Assembly (NCBI GenBank): GCA_910585015.1
Contig: CAJUCT010000036.1
Span: forward strand, 1 to 35,875
Direction: 5' to 3'
Source of the DNA: an uncultured Acetatifactor sp.
Lineage (GTDB): Bacteria; Bacillota; Clostridia; Lachnospirales; Lachnospiraceae
DNA: 35,875 nt
Notes under the pieces: generated by a model
Told to the model about the DNA's origin: nothing
Database searches by the model: none
Seen by the model: only the letters and a program-made list of their open reading frames with translations
Made by a program: the position numbers and the translations under genes
Shown: one piece after another, positions 1 to 8,087 of the stretch
Layout: the number at the start of each line of letters is the position of its first letter
Position numbering within the stretch: the first letter of the stretch is position 1

Positions 1-258
1 TGATAATCTGCAATTTTTGTATAATATCGGGAGATAATTTCCTGCGAATCTATAGGTAAAGCGGTTCTTCCCGGTTCTGCCCACCTTCTCATAGCGTACC
101 TGCATGGACTTCCCGCAGGTGGCACAGTAGATAATGCCGTGGAACAGGTTATAGAAGGGGCAGGCGTTCCCCTCCATGATGGGAGGGCGGCGGTCAATCA
201 GTTCCTGCACCTTCTCCCAGTCCTCCGGGCTTACAATGGTGCCATACCGACGATAAAA
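1..258 (-). pseudogene. Fragment of a large serine recombinase (zinc-ribbon region)
   Basis: Reading the minus strand from about 258 to 58 gives a stretch typical of the part of large serine recombinases between the Recombinase domain and the coiled coil: SPEDWEKVQELIDRRPP, then a zinc-ribbon-like segment with a Cys, a CATCGKSM motif and YEKVGRTGKNRF. The N-terminal catalytic domain is absent: upstream of about 248 the frame runs into sequence that overlaps another small reading frame. After KNRF (about position 60) the match also stops, and a different frame (reading LPIDSQEIISRYYTKIADY) looks more protein-like, so both ends appear to be breakpoints. Such recombinases integrate and excise conjugative elements. 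This piece is probably the remnant of the integrase of the element at 250-4030. It cannot be functional as seen. Confidence 0.6.
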
Positions 259-440
259 AATACCGCCAGGAATGCCAACAGGATTACCAGCGGAAAAAGG
301 AATTTACCAGGCTTCCCGCTGGCATCCGCTTTCCTGCCGTTCCGATCCCTCCGGCTCTCCCTGCCCCTACCAGCAAGGGCTTTCTCCTTTCCCGCTGTTC
401 TGCCGGCTTCTCTGTTTTCTCCCATCCTCCTGCCCTCCAT
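231..440 (-). CDS. Possible small single-pass membrane protein
   Basis: This 69-residue frame has a very basic, Arg/Gly/Glu-rich N-terminal 45 residues followed by one strongly hydrophobic segment (PLVILLAFLAVFFIVGMA), ending three residues later. It lies downstream of the broken replication gene and overlaps the start of the recombinase fragment, so its C-terminus may have been trimmed by the same rearrangement. There is only a weak purine-rich stretch before the ATG at 440. I do not recognise a family. It may be a real element-encoded membrane protein or a chance frame in GC-rich sequence. The rest of the stretch up to 705 shows nothing else I can support. Confidence 0.3.
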   Translation of the reverse strand: MEGRRMGENREAGRTAGKEKALAGRGRESRRDRNGRKADASGKPGKFLFPLVILLAFLAVFFIVGMAPL

Positions 441-705
441 TTCTTTCTGTTTCTCATTTCCCTGGAACCTATCGCCCCATACGCCCGCTGTCCCACGGGA
501 GGCCCCCGGCCACGGCCTCCCCGCAGCGGACAGGGGGAAAAAAGAAAGGCAGCCCTACAAAAGGCCTTCCACAATATCCCCAAGAATATGCCCTGCAGCC
601 TACTGACCATGAATCTTTTCTTCTCCCCTCCTTCCGCTTTTCCGCCCGTTTAAGTTTTTACCGGCGGAAAGAAAAATGTGCTACCGTCCCTGGCTGCCTC
701 TGCCT

Positions 706-1738
706 TTATCCGCCGCAGAATTTCCCGCTTGCCATGTCGTGGCTCACAAGGCTTGCGTAATACTGGCTCATGGTCGCAGGCGCATTGAACAGCGCCGACA
801 GGGTGTACGCCCTTATGTTCCCCACAAGGGTGGTGTTCCTGTCCAGACAGTCCATGACATACTCGATATGCCCGCTGTGGAGCTTTAAGAAGCGCCCCTT
901 TACCACCTCCACGCCCATATCCTCCTGGTTGATACGCACCGTCTCCCGGCGGCTGCAGCACACTTCCGCCATGAGTTCCACAAACCCGTCCAGCCGCTCC
1001 CTGTCATGGGGGCTGCGCTCCACCAGGATGTCATAGTCGATGTTCTCGCGGAGTATCTCACGGTAAGCATTAAATAACTTGATATGGCTGCCCTGTGCCC
1101 TGTCCGTCCCATCCATCCCATCCCTCCGGCTCTCCGCACCCCCGGCATGGGATACGCCGACAGCCGGATAGATGGATGGATCAGTCTCATTCAGGTCAGT
1201 ATTACTCAAGTCAGTATCATTTGTTTGTGATTTTCGCATTTCTTGATTTGTGATTTTCACAAATCTGGAATTGTGATTTCCAAAGGATCGTGCCTGTGAT
1301 CCCGCCTGTGCTGAAATCTTTGCACCTGGCGCGGATAGATCCGCACCTGTTCCCCAACCGGGCGGCTCCCGTTTCCTGTCGATAAAGTTTTTGACATAGA
1401 TCACATTGGGGTTTCCCCAGGCCGCGCCGTTTCCTCTCAATCAGCCCGATCCCTTTGGCGCTGTCCAGTTCCCCCAACAGCTTGTTTGCCTTCTGCTCCG
1501 CACAGCCCAGGGTTTCCAGGATATCCGAAATGGTGTAAATGATATAAACGCGCCCGTACTCGTCCATCCACCCGTTTTTTACTGACAGCGCCATGCGGTC
1601 AAGCAAAAGCCCGTACAGTACCTTCGCCTCCACGGACACGGCCTTAAAACGGCTGTCCGTGAACAGCACCTTCGGGATGCGGTAGAAGCTGTACTGCTCC
1701 GCCTCATTGCCGTAGTAGTAATCAAGTTCAAGCGGCAT
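706..1738 (-). pseudogene. Replication initiator protein A (RepA_N-like), frameshifted
   Basis: The first frame (start ATG at 1738, after AAAGGAGG) carries the RepA_N-type N-terminal domain: YYGNEAEQYSFYRIPKVLF, then VEAKVLYGLLLDRM, YIIYTISDILETLGC and ERKRRGLGKP. At about 1408-1418 the reading switches frame. The expected continuation NVIYVKNFIDR is found in the frame that ends at 706, together with a C-terminal domain of about 130 residues (AYREILRENIDYDIL ... GNIRAYTLSALFNAP). A single extra base in the G4 or C4 run of the minus-strand string GGGGAAACCCC explains the break. The two parts together would make about 344 residues, a normal length for this family in Lachnospiraceae conjugative elements. 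In those elements the protein starts replication of the excised circle. Read as it stands, the gene gives a 173-residue dead product. A sequencing error in the homopolymers is possible. Confidence 0.8.
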
Positions 1739-1950
1739 ATGCCCGCCTCCTTTCCCCTGTTAAGACAGTACGGGCAGCCTGTAGCGCCTCTGCACTGCCA
1801 TCAAATCCATTTCCGTCCCGGGCTGCCGGTTACAGGCTTCTTTTGCCCCGGCCCGCCTGGAACGCCAAAAAACCGCCTAGCAACTGTTCTCAGTCAGTCG
1901 CCGGACGGCTTTTTTGGTATCGTCCCTGCCCTATTCTGTTTCCCACTGCA

Positions 1951-2859
1951 TCATCCCTGCCCTGTCTTCCAAGTCTCCAGGAGGGAGAAGATCACATCCT
2001 CCACCTGTTTCTGTGTATAGGAAGCCGGAAAATACTGGCGCAGCCTATCACCCTTTAACGTCACCTGGGGCGGGGTCCTGCGTTCTTCCGTCAGTATCGC
2101 CTCTATCACGCCCTCTCCCAGCTTCCCCTCCTGGCTGAATTTCCGCAGCCGCTTCGCCTGCTCCAGCGAGGGCACATGGGAAAGCCCCGCCATCTTTTCC
2201 GATAAATTCACCTGTTCCTCTTTCGTCAGATAGGACAGTTCCACAGCCGGGTTAAACGGCAGCTTCTTATCGTCCACCAACTGGAGCATGGAGGGGACAA
2301 GCTCCGTCAGGCGGATAAAACGGTGAATGTTCCGTGCGCTGTCATTGGAATTTTCGCTCAATGCGTCAATGCTGTACTTCTCGCCAAGTTGGCGAGAAGT
2401 GTCCTTTACGCCCTGGTGCTTCAATGCTTCCAGCTTCATCCTGTACGCCCAAGCTTTCTCGCTGGGCAGTATGTTCTCCCTCTGGAGATTGCTGTCCACC
2501 ATCATCAGCACGGCTTCGTCATCGTCCATCTCCCTCACGATCACCGGCATTGTCTCCAATCCTGCCAGTTCCGCCGCCCGTTTCCGCCTGTGTCCGGAGA
2601 CAAGTTCATATCCGCCCCCTGTCCCCGGCCTTGCAATACCAGGAACGAGAATGCCGTATGTTTTGACACTTTCCACCATGTCGCTCATGGCTTCATCGTC
2701 CAATACCTTAAACGGGTGATCCCGGAACGGAAACAAATCTGTCAGGGCGGTCTCCTGTACCTTTTCACCCTCAGAACCGTTGTTTCCTGAGCTTTGGAAC
2801 AAATCATCAAAGGAAGTCATCTGGATATTTTTCGCACTGCTTTTCATTCCCCTGCCCAT
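1951..2859 (-). CDS. parB: ParB/Spo0J-family partition protein
   Basis: A 302-residue ParB-family protein of an element partition system. It has the N-terminal ParB/Srx domain with a FPFRDHPFKVLDDEAM entry strand and the nucleotide-binding GHRRKRAAELAG motif near residue 95. The helix-turn-helix region follows (SRQLGEKYSIDALSENS ... IHRFIRLTELVP), then a C-terminal tail. ParB binds parS-like sites, loads as a CTP-dependent clamp and works with ParA to segregate the replicon. The start at 2859 follows AAAGGAGG with good spacing; ATG five codons in is an alternative. It lies 16 bases after the stop of the truncated ParA, so its own gene survived the deletion intact. Without a full ParA it is unlikely to drive segregation, although DNA binding may persist. 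Confidence 0.9.
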   Translation of the reverse strand: MGRGMKSSAKNIQMTSFDDLFQSSGNNGSEGEKVQETALTDLFPFRDHPFKVLDDEAMSDMVESVKTYGILVPGIARPGTGGGYELVSGHRRKRAAELAGLETMPVIVREMDDDEAVLMMVDSNLQRENILPSEKAWAYRMKLEALKHQGVKDTSRQLGEKYSIDALSENSNDSARNIHRFIRLTELVPSMLQLVDDKKLPFNPAVELSYLTKEEQVNLSEKMAGLSHVPSLEQAKRLRKFSQEGKLGEGVIEAILTEERRTPPQVTLKGDRLRQYFPASYTQKQVEDVIFSLLETWKTGQG

Positions 2860-2875
2860 GCCAGCACCTCCTTTG

Positions 2876-3166
2876 TCAGAGTTCTATATTTGCTGGAACC
2901 AGGTCAACCCCCTCCTCATGATGCAGGACCGCCCTGTCGGGCGGGAGGGGATTATCCTGAATAATCCCTCCCAGCACATCCGCCAGTGTTGTCTCCATCT
3001 GGTCCGGCTGCTGATAGCCAAGGCTTGCTGTCAGACTGCCCTGCGGATCAATATCCACCAAAAGCGCCTTCTTACCCTCACGGGCGAGGCCAATCCCTAA
3101 ACTTACTGACGTCAAGGTCTTTGCCACCCCGCCCTTTTGGTTACATACAGCGTATACAACAGCCAT
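2876..3166 (-). pseudogene. parA: ParA/Soj partition ATPase, cut to its N-terminal 96 residues
   Basis: The protein begins as a normal ParA ATPase: a deviant Walker A region near residue 11 (QKGGVAKTLTS, with Ala where Gly is usual and Leu where the second Thr is usual), an A'-box LLVDIDPQGSLT, and HHEEGVDLVPANIEL. It then stops at TGA. Family members run to about 250-275 residues, so Walker B and the whole C-terminal two thirds are gone. The stop lies directly before the ribosome binding site of parB, so the missing piece was deleted rather than frameshifted; I see no remnant. The start follows GGGAGGGCGTGA, overlapping the end of the DUF5348 gene. It cannot hydrolyse ATP in the canonical way. 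Confidence 0.85.
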
Positions 3167-3169
3167 GTT

Positions 3170-3616
3170 TCACGCCCTCCCTCTTAAACGTACTTTCAGG
3201 CCCTCCAGCCCGATCTCCTGGTATCCCACCAGGAAATAATCCTTGCCGTCATGTTCAATGCTCGTTCTCACCCAGCGGGGCATTATCCAAAATCTGTCAG
3301 ATATCAATGCCTCCACCCTGCACCCACTTGTAAAGTATTGCCCGCTCTCCGTTTCGTATCTCCCATCGGAATTCTTATGCAGCCTGCTGACCTCTTTGAT
3401 CGGAAGCGCCAGATAATCAAGACGGTCACTCACATCTTCCAGTTCCTGCATCACCTTCCACAACTGCTCATGGAGCAAAAGCTGCTCGGCATCCTCATAG
3501 TCGATATCCAGCTTGCTTAGATCGTCATGCTCTAAATAAGTGGACTCCTTCAAAAGCCTCTTGATGTCTATATTCAGTTTCTGCGACCTTTCCAATAATT
3601 CTCTCAAATCTTTCAC
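3170..3616 (-). CDS. DUF5348 domain protein of an integrative element
   Basis: A 148-residue protein with an N-terminal helical, acidic region (residues 1-75, probably coiled coil: LRELLERSQKLNIDIKRLL). The C-terminal half matches what I know as DUF5348: DGRYETESGQYFTSGCRVEAL, then a tryptophan-rich strand and HDGKDYFLVGY. Such proteins sit next to parA/parB/repA in Firmicute conjugative elements; their function is unknown. The start is GTG at 3616, whose G is shared with the last base of the upstream TAG stop, so translation is probably coupled to the SymE-like gene. Its own stop lies just before the parA start. It appears intact. Confidence 0.75.
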   Translation of the reverse strand: MKDLRELLERSQKLNIDIKRLLKESTYLEHDDLSKLDIDYEDAEQLLLHEQLWKVMQELEDVSDRLDYLALPIKEVSRLHKNSDGRYETESGQYFTSGCRVEALISDRFWIMPRWVRTSIEHDGKDYFLVGYQEIGLEGLKVRLRGRA

Positions 3617-3930
3617 TATAATTTCTGCCCCCTTTTCTTCCGGGCGGTTTTCCCATCACCCTGAGTTTCCTCCTCATCCGTATAATTTGACTGTTCGCAA
3701 ACCATACCGATATTTGCCAGACTGATATGTAAATAACCTTCCCCATACTCGACCTGCAGTTCGTCACCCACATGGAACCCCAGTTCTTCCAGCCACAACC
3801 CTGCTATGGATATCCTCGGAAAATAAGTATAACCGCTTTTACGGAATACTCCTGTTCCCTCATGCGTGGGCCTGCTGGAATACTGCACCTTGCTTGTCCT
3901 CACGTTCTTTTCTTGTTCCTTACCTTTCAT
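3616..3930 (-). CDS. SymE-like (AbrB-fold) protein
   Basis: This 104-residue protein carries a central motif of the SymE/AbrB type, YFPRISIAGLWLEELGF followed by HVGDELQVEYGEGYLHIS, which forms a swapped-hairpin beta fold. SymE of E. coli is an SOS-linked toxin controlled by antisense RNA. Relatives on Firmicute mobile elements are usually labelled SymE-family toxins without proof. I chose ATG at 3930 because it follows AAAGGAGGCGCAA; the frame could extend to 3975, but without a ribosome site. It is the first gene of the partition/replication module, transcribed towards parA, and shares one base with the next gene. A regulatory DNA-binding role for the module is as plausible as toxicity. Confidence 0.6.
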   Translation of the reverse strand: MKGKEQEKNVRTSKVQYSSRPTHEGTGVFRKSGYTYFPRISIAGLWLEELGFHVGDELQVEYGEGYLHISLANIGMVCEQSNYTDEEETQGDGKTARKKRGQKL

Positions 3931-3966
3931 TTGCGCCTCCTTTGCCTGAGATTTAACGGGTAAAAA

Positions 3967-4023
3967 AATAAGCATAACCGGTGAAAGCCGCTTGTTTTCA
4001 AGCTTTTTTCGGTTATGCTTATT
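3967..4023 (-). terminator. Long inverted repeat with minus-strand T-run, at the element boundary
   Basis: A perfect 14-bp inverted repeat (AATAAGCATAACCG at 3967-3980, its complement at 4010-4023) encloses 29 bases that can pair further (GAAAGC with GCTTTT). On the minus strand the second arm runs into ATTTTTTTA, so it fits an intrinsic terminator for the deacetylase gene ending at 4029. It also lies exactly where the integrated element seems to begin, so it may be a terminal recombination site. Confidence 0.6.
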
Positions 4024-4028
4024 ATAAC

Positions 4029-4367
4029 TCAGGCGTCCTCCTGCATACGCTTTATGATATCAGGGTGAATTTCCGCATGTTCCCCCGTGACAAAAAAAGT
4101 GGCATGGACTCCCCGCTCTTTCAAGCCGTCCAGCAGTTCCTCCGTATAACAGGGGTGGGGGCCGTCGTCAAAGGTAAGCGCAATCTTGCGTATCTCCACT
4201 GTCTGCTCTTCCCCTTTTTCCTCCGCCTCGTTCACCGCCGCCGTCTGCCGCCATTTCAATTCCCCGTTCTGTCCATAGAATATACCGTAAGCCCCTGCCA
4301 ATGCCAGGCATAGGATTAAATCCCCCATAGCCAGCGCTTTCCTAATCTTCCTCATAGTAATCCCCAT
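4029..4367 (-). pseudogene. Polysaccharide deacetylase (NodB family), C-terminally truncated
   Basis: The protein starts with a membrane anchor (LILCLALAGAYGIFYG), then a spacer and the first NodB catalytic motif TFDDGPHP followed by YTEELLDGLKERGVHATFFV. It stops at RMQEDA, just where the second motif (His-x-x-x-His) would come. Family members such as PdaA-type peptidoglycan deacetylases have about 200 residues in this domain, so roughly two thirds of it is missing, including the metal-binding histidines and the later Asp and His. The start is uncertain: ATG 4367 follows AAAAAGGGAAC, ATG 4355 is also possible, and the open frame reaches 4442. The truncation coincides with the edge of the mobile element to the left, so insertion is the likely cause. 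The product is very probably inactive. Confidence 0.75.
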
Positions 4368-4451
4368 GTTCCCTTTTTCCATAGAAATATATGTATCAGG
4401 GCCTATCCATATGCAGACCGGGAAAGGTATACAGCCTGGCATACTGTCAAA

Positions 4452-4483
4452 AAGGGACTGCCGCGCCAGTGCGGCAGTCCCTT
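4452..4483 (-). terminator. Intrinsic terminator of the chemotaxis receptor gene
   Basis: A perfect 13-bp stem (AAGGGACTGCCGC and its complement) with a 6-base loop lies 8 bases after the receptor stop codon. It is followed on the minus strand by CTTTTTGAC. Confidence 0.9.
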
Positions 4484-4490
4484 ATCATAC

Positions 4491-6575
4491 TCAGGTCTTA
4501 AACATTGCAATCTCCGTTTTCAGTTCGTTCATATTGCCGCCCAGGGCATCCGCCGTGCAGTTCAGGTTTTCCACATTCTCCATCAGTTTTTCCGAAGTCT
4601 GGTGGACTATCTCTGCGTTTTCCGCGGTCTCCGCAATAATCTGGGAGATATTCTGCACCGCATCCAGCGTCTCAGCCCGCTCCTTGTCCGCCTGTTCCGT
4701 GCTGGCCACAATCTCCTGCAATCCGCTCACCAATTCCTGCATCTGATCACGCATACCGGCAAATACCTGCACTACCTCCTGCACTGCATCCCCCTGCAGC
4801 GCCACCATCTCCTCCGCCTGCTTGGCGCTCTGGACGCTGTCTATGGTGCGGGTATTTATATGCTGGACATTGTTGCTGATCTCCCCTGCCGCCTTGGCGG
4901 AATCATCCGCCAGTTTCCTGATCTCCTCCGCCACCACGGCGAAACCTCTGCCGGCTTCCCCGGCCCTGGCCGCCTCTATGGAGGCATTGAGCGATAGGAG
5001 ATTGGTCTGCTTGCTGATACCGGCTATGGTCTCCGCAAACACGCTGATGTTCTCCGTCTCCTGACTGAGCTGCTCAATGCTGGTGCCCACCTGGTTCGTG
5101 ATATCGGTGGTCTCCTGTGCCCGCCGCCCCAGCCGCTCAATGATCCCCATTCCCTTGTGAATCATGGTATCGGTCTCCTGGACCAGCATCTCCACCCTCT
5201 CCACCACCTGACTGACCTCCTGCATATCATCGGAGAGCATTGCCGTTTTCTCCATACACTCCTGGGCATGGAGGGACTGGCGGTTCATGCCCGCGTTGAT
5301 CTCCGTGATGGCCTGGGTGATATCCAGGGAATAATCACTGATAATCTCTGACGCGCGTTTTACCTCGTCCGCAGACAATTCCAGCTGATCGGTGGCGCCA
5401 TGCACTTTGTTCACCAGCTTTTTATTGTTTTGAATCATATGGTTGGCCGACTGGGCCAAATCTCCGAACTCGTCTCGTCCGGACACCTTTACGCTCCCGG
5501 TCAGGTCGCCCTCCGCCACCTGTTCCAGCCCTGTGGAAATCCTCTTCATATTACCACGGATACTGATGGTGATAGTCACTCCGATAAAGCCTGCCACCAA
5601 AATGGCGATCACCACCATGGCAAAGGTGATCCACTTGATCTGATCCGCCTGGCCGGTCACCATCTCACTGGGCACCAGCATACAGATCGCCGCGCCGCTG
5701 TCCTGGACAATTCCATATACAAACAGGTACTCCCTGCCCCGGAAATCCACCTCCATATGTCCGATGCTCTCACCCGACTGCACACACTCTTGGAAAAATG
5801 CTTCATTATAAAGGACTGTCTCCCCTGCCGCAAAAGCGCTTTCTTCCCCTTCTTCCAGATACTCCGTTACGATCTCCCTGCCATTAGGAGTTACGAATGC
5901 CGCAATACTGCCCTCTCCCAGAATCAGATCCTGCAGCAGCCCCTTCACGGACTCCGGCTTAATATCTATCACAATCATGGCGCTTTTATTCTTGGAGTGG
6001 ATCTGATAGGACATGATATACCGCATCTCGGACAGCACCATCTTCTCATCCAACACATGATGCCAATCCGTCCACCGATTTCCCTTGCCGCCGCTTTGCT
6101 GTGTGATCTCCTCCTGATATTCCGCATAGAAGCCATTGGTCATCACAGAGTCAAAAGTAGAGATCAAAAGCAAATCCTTAGACGGTATAATATGTACATT
6201 GCTGATAAAATCATTACCGAACTGCGTTGACTGCACATTGGCCTTCTGATTGTCAAGCAGATCTCTGCGCTCCACGGCAGAACCGCTCCCCTCATACGCG
6301 CCGCTGAAATACCGATTCAGTTCCGAATCAAAAGCATACTTCAGCGCTTCGCCCGCCACAAAGGAATCAATTACATCCATGTAGCTGACCGTCATTTTCA
6401 TAGTCTGCTCCGTGGAATCCAAAAACTGCTGGCTCATACCGTCGGAAGCCTTTCTGTAGGCGATGACTCCCACCAGAATCATGAACACAATCGGAACGGT
6501 AAAACATACTACAATCTTATTCTGCAGGTTGCTAAGCCGCAGTTTCTTCGTTTTCTGGGACTTACCGTTTTTCAA
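4491..6575 (-). CDS. Methyl-accepting chemotaxis protein
   Basis: A 694-residue membrane receptor. Residues 21-40 are the first transmembrane helix. About 270 extracellular residues follow, which probably form a Cache-type sensor, and a second helix lies at about 315-338. A HAMP domain comes next (RISTGLEQVAEGDLTGSV, then RDEFGDLAQ), then a long coiled-coil signalling domain. The hairpin tip is near residue 530: SKQTNLLSLNASIEAARAGE, then RGFAVVAEEIRKLADDSAKA, the canonical CheA/CheW contact region. Ligand is unknown. The start is TTG at 6575, with AGGAGG eight bases before it and a basic N-terminus. It is a single-gene unit closed by the terminator at 4452. No other chemotaxis or flagellar gene is in the window, so it must work with proteins encoded elsewhere. 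Confidence 0.95.
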   Translation of the reverse strand: MKNGKSQKTKKLRLSNLQNKIVVCFTVPIVFMILVGVIAYRKASDGMSQQFLDSTEQTMKMTVSYMDVIDSFVAGEALKYAFDSELNRYFSGAYEGSGSAVERRDLLDNQKANVQSTQFGNDFISNVHIIPSKDLLLISTFDSVMTNGFYAEYQEEITQQSGGKGNRWTDWHHVLDEKMVLSEMRYIMSYQIHSKNKSAMIVIDIKPESVKGLLQDLILGEGSIAAFVTPNGREIVTEYLEEGEESAFAAGETVLYNEAFFQECVQSGESIGHMEVDFRGREYLFVYGIVQDSGAAICMLVPSEMVTGQADQIKWITFAMVVIAILVAGFIGVTITISIRGNMKRISTGLEQVAEGDLTGSVKVSGRDEFGDLAQSANHMIQNNKKLVNKVHGATDQLELSADEVKRASEIISDYSLDITQAITEINAGMNRQSLHAQECMEKTAMLSDDMQEVSQVVERVEMLVQETDTMIHKGMGIIERLGRRAQETTDITNQVGTSIEQLSQETENISVFAETIAGISKQTNLLSLNASIEAARAGEAGRGFAVVAEEIRKLADDSAKAAGEISNNVQHINTRTIDSVQSAKQAEEMVALQGDAVQEVVQVFAGMRDQMQELVSGLQEIVASTEQADKERAETLDAVQNISQIIAETAENAEIVHQTSEKLMENVENLNCTADALGGNMNELKTEIAMFKT

Positions 6576-6630
6576 GGCGTTATCCTCCTGATCTTATACT
6601 GCTTAACAGTTAAAATTGCCGAGTAACCTG

Positions 6631-6698
6631 ACTACATAACGCCAGCCATATACGTTTAACCAGTGCAGTACGGTAAATTCTGGCGTTATGTAGTATAA
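6631..6698. repeat. Palindromic intergenic repeat, copy A
   Basis: A 64-bp unit with perfect 15-bp terminal inverted repeats (ACTACATAACGCCAG at 6631 and its complement ending at 6694), followed by TATAA. A second copy in reverse orientation lies at 15187-15254 and differs at about nine positions. The unit has no reading frame and sits upstream of the chemotaxis receptor. The rest of 6576-6841 shows nothing I can name. Confidence 0.8.
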
Positions 6699-6841
6699 GT
6701 TGTGCATCTGCCTGTACAGCGCCTGTGCCAAGTCCGCGCCCGGCACATGTTCTCCATATAGTTCATTCTACCCTATTTTTTTCTAAATGCCTAGTGGAAA
6801 CATGCATTCTTTTCAATATTTTTCTCCTGCAGCGCGGCCCG

Positions 6842-8071
6842 TCAGGCCCGCCGCAGATACATAGCCTCCACAAAATCGGTCCCAAAATCCTGCTGCCCTG
6901 CAAGATTCAGCGCCTGGGTCCTTTGGCAAAGCAGCCGGATGCGTCCCTCCATATCCGTCCCGGTCCCGTAGAGCAGGGCCCCGGCCAGGGCCGCATTGCC
7001 CACCGCCGTCACCCGCCCCTCCAAGTTCTGGGGCAGAAGCCCCAGAGTGACTGCTGCCTGTACATCCAGAAAATATCCGAATCCCCCGGCCAGCCATACC
7101 CGGCTGATCTGCTCCGGACCTGTCAGCCCATAGGCCGAAACCAACGTTTTGATTCCGGCGCAGACGGCCGCTTTAGCCGTCTGCATCTGGCGGATGCGAT
7201 CCTGGGTGATATGCACATCCCCGATGGTAATGCCCTGCTCAAAATAGGTTTCCTCCAAAAGACCCGTCTCATCCGCCAGTCCCAACTCCAGCAGACGGGC
7301 CGTGAGGGCGATTATATCCGCTCCCCAGATGTCGCCCCCGCCTTCAAAGGCCGGGCCTGCCGCCGTACCGCAGCAGAGCAGTTTTTCCCGGTTGCCCAGA
7401 ACCAGTTCCCCGTTGGTGCCCAGATCCACCAGCAGAGTGATCTCCTCCCTCCGGTCCATCTCACAGGCCAGGATTCCCGCCGCGATATCCCCGCCCACAA
7501 AGGCCGACAATCCCGGCAGCGTCACTGCCTCCACGCCCTCCAGCGTCAGCCTTTCCTGATTCAGATATTCAGCGGTAAAGGGAGCGGTCCCCAAAGGGGC
7601 CGGGTCATGCCCCATCAGCAGGTACAGCATAGTGGTATTGCCGGCGATGACCAGCTTCTCCGGATGTCCTCCCTGCTGCCGGAAACAGGCGATTCCCTCC
7701 GACAGCGCCCGCTGCGCCAGCTGCTGCATCTGCCGCCGCATCATAGGATTCTCCGCCGCCTGAATGCGGGAGATCACGTCCGCCCCAAATATCCTCTGGG
7801 GATTGGCACACACATATTCCCCCTGCTTTTTTCCCCGGCCGTCATACCACTCCATGGCAATGGTGGTGGTGCCCAGATCGGCAATCGCCAGTTCCCTTCC
7901 CGGATACTGCCCGGCCGCCTCCTGGGGCCTGACACTCTCCTGCTGCAGATCCATCCGCTCCGGCAGCAGAAAAGAAGAGGTAACTACCTTCATTTCATTT
8001 TCCAGGCTGCCGCCGGGCGCGCACCTGCCGCAGCCTGTGCAGACCTGGCATCTGTTTCCCCGATATGCCAT
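6842..8071 (-). CDS. ASKHA-family activator (RACo/DUF4445-like) with an N-terminal four-Cys motif
   Basis: A 409-residue protein of the sugar kinase/Hsc70 ATPase superfamily, close to the C-terminal part of RACo, the reductive activator of corrinoid proteins. ATPase motifs are visible: ADLGTTTIAMEW near residue 63, IAGNTTMLYLLMGHDP, VDLGTNGELVLG, and GTAAGPAFEGGGDIWGADI. The N-terminus has C8, C11, C14 and C17 (CQVCTGCGRC), a CX2CX2CX2C pattern that could hold an iron-sulfur cluster, instead of the plant-type [2Fe-2S] domain of classical RACo. Family members spend ATP to inject low-potential electrons into cobalamin proteins. No corrinoid protein or methyltransferase partner is in the window. 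It begins 16 bases after the stop of the upstream 543-residue gene, with AAGGAGG before the ATG, so the two are probably cotranscribed. Confidence 0.75.
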   Translation of the reverse strand: MAYRGNRCQVCTGCGRCAPGGSLENEMKVVTSSFLLPERMDLQQESVRPQEAAGQYPGRELAIADLGTTTIAMEWYDGRGKKQGEYVCANPQRIFGADVISRIQAAENPMMRRQMQQLAQRALSEGIACFRQQGGHPEKLVIAGNTTMLYLLMGHDPAPLGTAPFTAEYLNQERLTLEGVEAVTLPGLSAFVGGDIAAGILACEMDRREEITLLVDLGTNGELVLGNREKLLCCGTAAGPAFEGGGDIWGADIIALTARLLELGLADETGLLEETYFEQGITIGDVHITQDRIRQMQTAKAAVCAGIKTLVSAYGLTGPEQISRVWLAGGFGYFLDVQAAVTLGLLPQNLEGRVTAVGNAALAGALLYGTGTDMEGRIRLLCQRTQALNLAGQQDFGTDFVEAMYLRRA

Positions 8072-8087
8072 GTGGCTTTCCTCCTTC

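Noticed and set aside
284..610. Alternative 108-codon minus-strand frame overlapping the small membrane protein
   Set aside because: Very Arg/Gly/Trp-rich, no ribosome site, no recognisable domain; likely a frame shadow in GC-rich sequence.
1867..1915. Terminator-like hairpin between parB and repA
   Set aside because: The arms (AAAAAACCG and CGGCTTTTTT) pair only in short broken segments; not strong enough to list as a feature.
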